DNA of 21,270 bases from Alphaproteobacteria bacterium UBA7314 (GTDB lineage: Bacteria > Pseudomonadota > Alphaproteobacteria > MPNO01 > UBA830), in contig DKQG01000039.1 of NCBI GenBank assembly GCA_002471575.1, positions 1 through 21,270 on the forward strand, given 5' to 3'. Below, piece after piece: positions 14,988 through 21,270 of this stretch; the stretch's first letter is position 1; each line of letters opens with the position of its first letter. Below the pieces are notes generated by a model, which did not search any database, was not told where the DNA came from, and was given only the letters and a program-made list of their open reading frames with translations. A program made the translations under genes and the position numbers.

Positions 14988-16342
14988 TTCCGAACCTCCG
15001 GCAACAATACGCTTGTCACGGAATTTTTATCATCAAAGACGGTCCAGGCAGCCTTCATTACCTGTTCCGGCGTCACCGCCGCTATGCGTTCCGGCCAAGC
15101 CTCCACATCCGCGATCGTCTGACCCTGCGTAAAGGCCTGACCGATGGCGTTCGGTCCCGCCCTTAATCCGTCGCGGACATATGTAGCCTGCGCGGTTATG
15201 AGTTTTTTTGCGCGTTTGATGTCCTCGGCTTTGAAACCCTCGACGATCGCCGCATCGAGTTCTTTGAAAAGTGCCTTTTCAAGGGCGGCGATATCACCAC
15301 CGGCTTTTGGGCTGGCGTAAATTCCGAACTCCCCGTAATCCAAGCCGTCGCCGCGATACCAAGCCCCTGCTCCGGACGCAATGCCACGTTCCACTACGAG
15401 CTTGCGGTAAAGTCGGCTGGTGGTGCCACCGCCAAGGACCTGCGCCAGTACTTCCAGGGGATGGGCGTTTTGCTTTTCTCCGCTCGCATAACTTGGCGCT
15501 AGATAGGTTCTGGAAACCGCAGGGAGTCTGACGCGCGCATTCTTTAACACGACACGTCGAGCTGCGCGGTGGGGCGGCTCCTTGGGCCTTACCCGTTGAG
15601 GCACCGTCCGACCAGGAATAGGTCCGTAGTATTTTTCGGCCAGATCCTTTACCCGCTCCAGGGTGACGTCGCCGGCGATAATCAACATGGCGTTGCTCGG
15701 TGAATAGTGTTTCCGATAGAAGGCCAGCGCCTTCTCGGTCGTCAGTTTCCTGATTTCGCTCATCCATCCGATAACAGGCCGGCCGTACGGATGATTCAGA
15801 TACAGTGCGCGGCGAACCTGTTCTCGAAGCTGAGCAGCGGGACTGTTATCCGTTCGCGAGCGGCGTTCTTCGAGAACTACATCTCGCTCAGGTAAAACAA
15901 CCTCATCCGTCAAAACCAGATTATGCATACGGTCGGCTTCCAGCCGCATGATGGTTTCGAGTTCATGGGCGGCCACCCTTTGAAAATACGCGGTGAAATC
16001 GTAACTGGTAAAAGCGTTATCCCGACCGCCAATGCGCGAAACCGTCCGTGAGAATTCCCCCGGGGCCGTTGTCTTGGTGCCCTTGAAAAGAAGATGCTCC
16101 AGGAAATGAGCCAATCCGGACTCGCCCGGCTCTTCATCGGCCGCGCCGACACGATACCAGAGCATCTGCATAACGATCGGCGCCCGATCATTTTGGATCA
16201 CAACAACCTGAAGTCCGTTATCAAGTTCAAACGATTTAGGGGAAAACACCACTGCATGGCTGTCGTTGGCAAAAAACGCCGATGCGGTAAGTAGCGAGAA
16301 GGCGTGTAACGCAATCGAACAAAATCTGGTTATCACTGACAA
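14984..16342 (-). CDS. M16-family zinc metallopeptidase, catalytic partner
   Basis: Secreted zinc peptidase of the M16B (pitrilysin/processing peptidase-like) family, 452 residues. A signal peptide of about 30 residues ends near SHA. The inverted zinc motif is complete: H79, E82 and H83 in GLAHFLEHLLFKGT, with the third ligand E159 in ERDVVLEERR 76 residues later. YLNHPYGRPVIGW and a GGGTTSRLYRKLVVERGIA segment in the second half are also typical. The start is a TTG at 16342, supported by a GGAG site 7 bases before it; a GTG two codons later is the alternative. Its stop overlaps the start of the inactive partner. The probable job is degradation of peptides or misfolded fragments in the periplasm; the exact substrate is unknown. 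Confidence 0.94.
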   Translation of the reverse strand: MSVITRFCSIALHAFSLLTASAFFANDSHAVVFSPKSFELDNGLQVVVIQNDRAPIVMQMLWYRVGAADEEPGESGLAHFLEHLLFKGTKTTAPGEFSRTVSRIGGRDNAFTSYDFTAYFQRVAAHELETIMRLEADRMHNLVLTDEVVLPERDVVLEERRSRTDNSPAAQLREQVRRALYLNHPYGRPVIGWMSEIRKLTTEKALAFYRKHYSPSNAMLIIAGDVTLERVKDLAEKYYGPIPGRTVPQRVRPKEPPHRAARRVVLKNARVRLPAVSRTYLAPSYASGEKQNAHPLEVLAQVLGGGTTSRLYRKLVVERGIASGAGAWYRGDGLDYGEFGIYASPKAGGDIAALEKALFKELDAAIVEGFKAEDIKRAKKLITAQATYVRDGLRAGPNAIGQAFTQGQTIADVEAWPERIAAVTPEQVMKAAWTVFDDKNSVTSVLLPEVRK

Positions 16343-16349
16343 TAAAAAA

Positions 16350-16353
16350 CTCC
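16350..16353 (-). promoter_or_regulatory. Ribosome binding site supporting the TTG start of the M16 peptidase
   Basis: GGAG on the minus strand lies 7 bases before the TTG at 16342. It would be 13 bases before the next candidate, the GTG at 16336, so the TTG is preferred. Confidence 0.5.
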
Positions 16354-16449
16354 GAACGTAACTCGTGCGTTGGCCTCACCAACTCGACGATGCGCTGTAC
16401 ATTGTTCGAACGGGAGGTTGTTTAGAGACCGGCCGTATTCACAATCCGG

Positions 16450-17025
16450 TCAGTTGAAGATGCCCTCTAACCACCCTTTAGGCTTGCGGACGATTTTCGG
16501 TGTGCGCCCTTTGGTCGGGGCATCCCCAATTGCCGCATTTTCACGCAGGCGTTTCGTTTCGGCTTTTGCGTCGACAATAGTGCCGGGTTCCGGTTGACCT
16601 TGCCAAAAAATCAGCCTGTCGGCGAAACTGTCATTCTCGGTGGCAAGAATAGAGGACTCCCGATTGATTTCCCGCCGGATATTTGGATCGGGGTTAGTAG
16701 CGCCAGCTTTAGACAATATGGCCGACTCGCCAAGGGACTCCGTCGAAACGCTGCGGTCCGACGCCTTCGGATCAGCAGTTTTAATGATAAGATCGCGGAC
16801 GGAATCCGTCACCGTGGCTTCTTGCGGCCGATCGGCCCCAGGACGGGGTGGGCGCAGGCCAAAATCAGGCGGTATGCTCAGCGGTAAGCGCGTGACGACA
16901 GCAAATTCGTCGGGCGCCTGCTTACCGATGCCGATTGCTTCGCGAGCGCCGTCGCAAGCCCCAACCAGCAATGTGCCGATCATGAGGACAACGACAGAAA
17001 ATCTATTTGAAACGGTCTGGACCAT
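16450..17025 (-). CDS. DUF3035 lipoprotein
   Basis: Small envelope lipoprotein of unknown role, 191 residues from the ATG at 17025. A hydrophobic signal ends in a lipobox (LVGAC) with the lipidated Cys at 24. The DUF3035 core follows: APDEF (37-41), TRLPLSIPPDFGLRPP up to residue 60. The rest is charged and probably disordered, and ends in KGWLEGIFN. DUF3035 proteins are an alphaproteobacterial family usually sitting beside lspA, as here. I chose 17025 because AGG precedes it at about 7 bases and it leaves a 22-base gap after lspA; an ATG at 17073 would overlap lspA and bury the signal peptide. It lies between lspA and the M16 pair, suggesting an envelope role, but no function is known to me. 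Confidence 0.88.
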   Translation of the reverse strand: MVQTVSNRFSVVVLMIGTLLVGACDGAREAIGIGKQAPDEFAVVTRLPLSIPPDFGLRPPRPGADRPQEATVTDSVRDLIIKTADPKASDRSVSTESLGESAILSKAGATNPDPNIRREINRESSILATENDSFADRLIFWQGQPEPGTIVDAKAETKRLRENAAIGDAPTKGRTPKIVRKPKGWLEGIFN

Positions 17026-17047
17026 CGGAAGCCTGTTTTGCGAACGC

Positions 17048-17527
17048 CTAGACTGCCAATTTATTGTCGTCACGGCGCGTAATCAAGCCGTCAAGCAAGA
17101 GCAGGATCACACCGACCGTTATTGCGATATCCGCCACGTTGAAGGAAGGCCAGTGATAGCCTGCAGCGTGAAAATCCAGAAAATCCGCGACTGCGTGATA
17201 AATCGCGCGATCGATCGCGTTTCCCAATGCGCCGCCTATCACAAGGCCGAGAGCAACCTTCAGCCATTTATTTTGGGCTTTGGCCAGCCAGATCGCGAGA
17301 ACAACCGAAATAGCGACGGCAAGCCCGCCGAGAACCGCCTGGGTCCAGATCGATTGGCTGCTGAACAACCCGAAACTCGCTCCTTTGTTCCAAACCATAA
17401 CGACATTGAAAAACGGCGTGATTTCGATGATACGGGGTGGTGCCATGACATAGTGCACGATCCAGAATTTACTCGCCTGATCCAGAAGGATCACCAGCGC
17501 CGCGATCAGCAGCCCCAAGCGGATCAA
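17048..17527 (-). CDS. lspA: Lipoprotein signal peptidase (signal peptidase II)
   Basis: Inner-membrane aspartyl protease that removes signal peptides from diacylglyceryl-prolipoproteins. It has four predicted membrane segments (about 3-20, 55-80, 88-105, 130-150). Catalytic Asp residues are D106 in GNAIDR and D133 in FNVADIAI; the NKGASFG motif (47-53) is present. The open frame has no good ATG. The TTG at 17527 gives 159 residues, the usual length, and has TGAGG 8 bases upstream overlapping the ileS stop. A GTG at 17578 is a longer alternative that would overlap ileS. It lies in the ileS-lspA pair conserved across many bacteria and directly precedes a lipoprotein gene, which is a likely client. 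Confidence 0.94.
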   Translation of the reverse strand: MIRLGLLIAALVILLDQASKFWIVHYVMAPPRIIEITPFFNVVMVWNKGASFGLFSSQSIWTQAVLGGLAVAISVVLAIWLAKAQNKWLKVALGLVIGGALGNAIDRAIYHAVADFLDFHAAGYHWPSFNVADIAITVGVILLLLDGLITRRDDNKLAV

Positions 17528-17535
17528 GGTATAGG

Positions 17536-17540
17536 CCTCA
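17536..17540 (-). promoter_or_regulatory. Ribosome binding site overlapping the ileS stop, for lspA
   Basis: TGAGG on the minus strand includes the ileS TGA and lies 8 bases before the TTG at 17527. This points to translational coupling of ileS and lspA and to a rare TTG start. Confidence 0.55.
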
Positions 17541-20423
17541 TTCCGCGACAGCGGTATGGTTGGAGACCGCTTCAGCACATCTGTTACAAATATCCGGATG
17601 ATCGCTGTTGCGCCCGACTTCGGGCAGCACCTGCCAGCACCGTTCGCACTTCTCTCCCTCGGCATTACCGTGGACCACCGACACGCCGGGAACTTCATCC
17701 AGAGAGAAAGCTTCTCCAGTCGTATCACCGAGCGTCAATGTGGCACCCGAGGTAATGCAAATTTCCGCAAGATCGATTCCTTCGAGGCTGGCTGCATATT
17801 CCTCCGCGACGAAAACCACAGGTGCCGCCTGCAGGCTCGAACCGATCCGTTTCTCCGCACGTTCAATTTCCAGCGCGCCGGTGACGACGCGACGTACCTG
17901 CCGAATTTTATGCCACTTCACGGCGAGCGCATCATCCCGCCAGTCATCCGGCACTTCCGGGAAAACTCGAAGATGTACGCTTTCGTCGTCGCCGGGGTTC
18001 CGTATGCGCCAGGCTTCTTCGGCCGTAAAACAAACCACTGGCGCCAGCCACGCGGTCAGGCAAGAAAACAATTCGTCCAGAACTGTTCGCGCGGCCCGGC
18101 GACGCAGAGAGCCTGGCGCGTCGCAATAGAGGCTGTCTTTTCGAACGTCGAAATAGAATGACGATAGATCGACCGCGCAGAAATTGTGAAGTGCTGTGAA
18201 CATCGAGTGGAAATCATAGGCATCGATGCAGTTACGGATGAGCGCATCCATCTCAGTCAGACGGTGCAATACCCAGCGCTCGAGTTCAGGCATGTCTTTA
18301 ACGGCGATGCGTTCGGATTCCTCGTAGCCATTCAGGTTGCCTAATATGTAGCGCAGCGTATTCCTCAGACGCCGGTAAGCATCGGCCTGATACTTGATTA
18401 TTTCGGGCCCAATTTTTAGATCTTCGGAATAATCGGACGCCACCACCCAGATGCGCAGAATATCAGCGCCATACTGCTTGATAATTTCCTGCGGCGCGAC
18501 AATGTTGCCGGTCGATTTCGACATTTTTTGCTTGTCTTCTGCCAACACGAAACCGTGGGTAAGAACGGCATCGTAGGGAGCCCGCCCGCGTGTCCCACAG
18601 GACTCCAACAGACTTGAGTGGAACCAGCCGCGATGCTGATCCGACCCTTCGAGATAGAGCGATGCCGGCCACTGCAAGTCGTCCCGCTCTTCCAAGACAA
18701 AGCTGTGGGTGGACCCGGAGTCAAACCATACGTCCAGAATATCGAAAACCTGCTCGTAATCATCGGCATTGTAATCGTCTCCTAGGAAACGTGATGCATC
18801 CGATGCAAACCAGGCATCGGCCCCCTCTTCTGAAATGGCGGCGGCAATGCGATCCTGAACGCTTTTATCGGCAAGGATCTCCCCGGTCTTCTTCTCGACG
18901 AACACTGTGATCGGCACCCCCCAGGCGCGCTGACGCGACACCACCCAATCAGGGCGACCTTCAATCATAGCATCTAGGCGATTTTGACCGGACGCCGGAT
19001 AAAATTGGGTATCGCCGATCGCCTTCAGCGCCAAATCGCGGACCGTTTTCTTGTCATCGCCGAATGGTTCGTCCATCGCAATGAACCACTGGGGCGTATT
19101 GCGGAAAATCAGTGGTTTTTTCGAGCGCCATGAATGCGGGTACTGATGTTTCAGCCGACCGCGCGCAATCAGCGCGTTCCCAGCAACAAGTGCATCAATA
19201 ACCGTCTTGTTCGCATCGCCTTTCTTTCCTTTGTGCGTGATCACCTGGCGCTCAGAAAACCCGGGCGCTTCGTCGGTGAAATACCCATCGGCATCGACCG
19301 TATAGGGGATGCGTGTGTCAATCCCGCGTTGCTTCAACAACTGCGCGTTTGCAACCCAGATTTCATAGTCGTCACGGCCGTGCCCGGGGGCCGTGTGCAC
19401 AAAGCCAGTACCAGCATCGTCAGTCACATGATCGCCATCCAGCAACGGCACAACAAACTCGTATCCCAAGCCCGCCAGAGGATGAGCACAGCTAGTTTCG
19501 GCGAGGCTTTTAGCGGAGACATCGCTGACACGAGTCCAGTCGTCGATCCGTGCGGACAATTTGACGTCATCAGCCAGCGAGTCCGCCAGAATCAGCCTGT
19601 CCCCAGCGGCCGCCCAGTTTTCGTCGGGTGCCGCGTTGACCTCGTACAGTCCGTAGGTAATCTTCGACGAGTAACAGATAGCCCTGTTGCCGGGAATGGT
19701 CCATGGCGTCGTTGTCCAGATAACTACCGAAGCGCCGGAAAGTTCCTCAGCGGCTTCACCGGCAACGCTGAACTTACACCAGATGGTGTCCGATTCATGA
19801 TCGTGGTATTCGACTTCAGCCTCAGCCAGCGCCGTTTTTTCCACAACAGACCACATGACGGGCTTGGAGCCCTGATACAAAAGCCCGTTATCGACGAACT
19901 TCATCAGCTCGCGCGCGATTTGCGCCTCAGCGGCGAAATTCATCGTCGTGTATGGGTTTTCCCAATCTCCGATCACGCCGAGGCGTTCGAATTCCTCCCG
20001 CTGGACATTGATCCAGTGATCCGCAAATTCCCGGCATTCTTGGCGGAACTCGACGATCGGCACCTCGTCCTTGTCGCGTCCCTCCGATCTATACTTTTCC
20101 TCAATTTTCCATTCAATCGGCAAACCGTGACAATCCCAGCCAGGAACGTAATTTGCATCCTTGCCAATCATCTGCTGCGACCGGTTGATCACATCTTTCA
20201 GGATCTTGTTCAGGGCATGCCCTATATGCAAGTTGCCGTTTGCGTAGGGCGGACCGTCGTGAAGGATGAACTTCTCTCGGCCAGCTGAAATCTCTCGCTG
20301 ACGCCGATACAGATCTATCTTCTCCCAATGGGCGAGGATATCCGGCTCGCGCTGGGGAAGTTTCCCGCGCATCTCGAATTCTGTCTTCGGCAGAAAGACG
20401 GTCGATTTGTAGTCGGTAGTCAT
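17538..20423 (-). CDS. ileS: Isoleucyl-tRNA synthetase
   Basis: Class-I aminoacyl-tRNA synthetase charging tRNA-Ile, 961 residues, full length. HIGH is at 66-69 (NLHIGHALNK) and KMSKS at 633-637. The editing (CP1) domain shows TTTPWTIPGNRA (237-248) and GTGFVHTAPGHGRDDYE (338-354). The C-terminal zinc knuckle has C926, C929, C946 and C949. This is the bacterial type expected to be mupirocin-sensitive (a family-level inference). The ATG at 20423 has a GAGGAAAA ribosome site upstream. It lies 25 bases after ribF and is followed by lspA, an arrangement common in proteobacteria. No T-box or other leader element is visible, as expected outside Gram-positives. Confidence 0.98.
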   Translation of the reverse strand: MTTDYKSTVFLPKTEFEMRGKLPQREPDILAHWEKIDLYRRQREISAGREKFILHDGPPYANGNLHIGHALNKILKDVINRSQQMIGKDANYVPGWDCHGLPIEWKIEEKYRSEGRDKDEVPIVEFRQECREFADHWINVQREEFERLGVIGDWENPYTTMNFAAEAQIARELMKFVDNGLLYQGSKPVMWSVVEKTALAEAEVEYHDHESDTIWCKFSVAGEAAEELSGASVVIWTTTPWTIPGNRAICYSSKITYGLYEVNAAPDENWAAAGDRLILADSLADDVKLSARIDDWTRVSDVSAKSLAETSCAHPLAGLGYEFVVPLLDGDHVTDDAGTGFVHTAPGHGRDDYEIWVANAQLLKQRGIDTRIPYTVDADGYFTDEAPGFSERQVITHKGKKGDANKTVIDALVAGNALIARGRLKHQYPHSWRSKKPLIFRNTPQWFIAMDEPFGDDKKTVRDLALKAIGDTQFYPASGQNRLDAMIEGRPDWVVSRQRAWGVPITVFVEKKTGEILADKSVQDRIAAAISEEGADAWFASDASRFLGDDYNADDYEQVFDILDVWFDSGSTHSFVLEERDDLQWPASLYLEGSDQHRGWFHSSLLESCGTRGRAPYDAVLTHGFVLAEDKQKMSKSTGNIVAPQEIIKQYGADILRIWVVASDYSEDLKIGPEIIKYQADAYRRLRNTLRYILGNLNGYEESERIAVKDMPELERWVLHRLTEMDALIRNCIDAYDFHSMFTALHNFCAVDLSSFYFDVRKDSLYCDAPGSLRRRAARTVLDELFSCLTAWLAPVVCFTAEEAWRIRNPGDDESVHLRVFPEVPDDWRDDALAVKWHKIRQVRRVVTGALEIERAEKRIGSSLQAAPVVFVAEEYAASLEGIDLAEICITSGATLTLGDTTGEAFSLDEVPGVSVVHGNAEGEKCERCWQVLPEVGRNSDHPDICNRCAEAVSNHTAVAE

Positions 20424-20448
20424 CTTTCGGTCTTTTCCTCAACCTCGC

Positions 20449-21270
20449 TTAGTCAGGCGCCCGGCGGAAATCGTCGGAACCGATGCTTTCCAGTAAAGTC
20501 CGGGCATCATGAGAATCCAGCGCGATCTGTTCACGCAGTTCGGCGATCCCGTCGAATTTCTTTTCCGGACGAATATGTTCCACAAGCGCCACGCGAAGCA
20601 GCTTATCGTATATGTCGTCGGTGAAATCGAAGATATAGACCTCGCAGTTAACGTCGTTCTTGTCGAACGTAGGTCGCCTTCCGACATTGGCACACCCCAT
20701 ATGCCAGGTCGTCTCGCCACCCTCTTCAACACCTACCCAGACGGCGTAAACACCGAGCGCTGGTTTAACATAGTCTTCTATCGAGATATTGGCTGTCGGA
20801 AATCCGATCTGGCGACCACGCTGATCGCCCTTTATCACGCGGCCCTCTACTTCCCAAGGCCGACCGAGCAACCGCGCCGCGCCAAGGGGATTTCCGTCGA
20901 CCAGGCAGTTCCGGATATTGGTCGATGAATAGATCGTTCCGCTGACATCTTTCACTGGTTCCAGCGCCGATAATTCAAAACCGTCCGTTGCGGCACGTTC
21001 CCGAAGGTAATCGGCATCGCCCCCCCGCCCAGCGCCAAATACGAAGTCGTACCCGACCGAAACATGCTTCGCCTGAAATCCCTCGGTAATAAAGGTATCG
21101 ACGAACTGATCATGGGTCAGTTGCGACGTATCTGCATCGAAGTGCACAATCAGAAGCTGTTCCACACCGATCGCCTCGAAGCGTCGCACTTTGCTGCGCA
21201 GCGGGGTCAACTGGAATGTAGGTTCTTTCGGCCTGAAGTACCGCCGTGGATGCGGTTCGAACGTGATTAC
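20449..21270 (-). CDS. ribF: Bifunctional riboflavin kinase / FAD synthetase (5' end outside window)
   Basis: Makes FMN and then FAD from riboflavin. The window holds the last 273 residues; the frame runs off the edge at 21270, so roughly 40 N-terminal residues are missing compared with the usual length of about 310. The first visible residues (VITFEPHPRRYFRP) are the adenylyltransferase nucleotide-binding region, followed by GYDFVFGAGRGGDADYL and the SSTNIRNCL segment. The C-terminal kinase domain begins near LLGRPWEVEGRV and has GRQIGFPTANI and PALGVYAVWV. It directly precedes ileS in the same transcript. FMN is also the precursor of the prenylated cofactor needed by the UbiD pair, but that link is general, not specific to this locus. 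Confidence 0.96.
   Translation of the reverse strand, partial: VITFEPHPRRYFRPKEPTFQLTPLRSKVRRFEAIGVEQLLIVHFDADTSQLTHDQFVDTFITEGFQAKHVSVGYDFVFGAGRGGDADYLRERAATDGFELSALEPVKDVSGTIYSSTNIRNCLVDGNPLGAARLLGRPWEVEGRVIKGDQRGRQIGFPTANISIEDYVKPALGVYAVWVGVEEGGETTWHMGCANVGRRPTFDKNDVNCEVYIFDFTDDIYDKLLRVALVEHIRPEKKFDGIAELREQIALDSHDARTLLESIGSDDFRRAPD

Noticed and set aside
16427..16451. GACCGG/CCGGTC inverted repeat at the end of the DUF3035 gene as a terminator
   Set aside because: Only 6 pairs with a 13-base loop and no U-run; likely chance.
19134..20288. Plus-strand open frame of 384 codons
   Set aside because: Antisense to the catalytic part of ileS. No family resemblance.

Overview
The window looks like a chromosomal segment of an alphaproteobacterium, probably from the Rhodospirillales or a related group. 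The right two thirds hold a housekeeping block typical of that class: ribF, ileS, lspA, a DUF3035 lipoprotein, two M16 peptidase-family proteins, pgi and mutL on the minus strand, facing rluB-type and rsmD genes on the plus strand. DUF3035 lipoproteins are essentially alphaproteobacterial. This placement is inferred from gene content and family signatures read by eye; no database search was possible.

Bases 1-6800 are an accessory catabolic region. A secreted cyclase-family gene (kynurenine formamidase-like hydrolase family) is broken by three in-frame stop codons. Next, on the minus strand, are the alpha (Rieske) and beta subunits of an aromatic-ring-hydroxylating dioxygenase of the benzoate/anthranilate type. 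Transcribed away from them on the plus strand are two tandem, clearly paralogous UbiD-family decarboxylases of 515 residues each. The gap between the dioxygenase and the first ubiD-like gene (about 540 bases) carries an imperfect 18-bp palindrome just before the first ubiD-like gene and a possible remnant of a membrane protein. The set suggests breakdown of an aromatic or unsaturated carboxylic acid, by decarboxylation through prenylated FMN and by ring dihydroxylation. The substrate cannot be read from the sequence. The ferredoxin/reductase partners and the UbiX prenyltransferase are not in the window.

Bases 6800-10235 carry tadA (minus strand, convergent with the second ubiD-like gene), then about 900 bases with no gene I can support. 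After that comes a compact plus-strand run: a class-I glutamine amidotransferase of the gamma-glutamyl-GABA hydrolase (C26) family, an RluB-type pseudouridine synthase and rsmD. The first pair overlaps by 4 bases and the second by 26. Three of the four genes act on RNA bases (tRNA A-to-I editing, rRNA pseudouridylation, rRNA m2G methylation); the amidotransferase is the odd one.

Bases 10421-21270 are all on the minus strand. Read in transcription order they are ribF (cut by the window edge), ileS, lspA, the DUF3035 lipoprotein, a catalytic M16 peptidase, an M16 homologue without the zinc motif, pgi and mutL. Spacing is tight and several pairs overlap. Three genes here have starts that differ from the longest open frame: lspA on a TTG, the first M16 gene on a TTG, and mutL on an inner ATG. 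Each choice rests on a Shine-Dalgarno sequence at good spacing.

I saw no tRNA, rRNA, CRISPR array, intact insertion sequence or prophage gene. The most notable items are the UbiD pair divergent from a Rieske dioxygenase, the decaying cyclase gene, the catalytic/degenerate M16 pair, and the unexplained stretch between tadA and the amidotransferase. I do not see a clearly new biological system.
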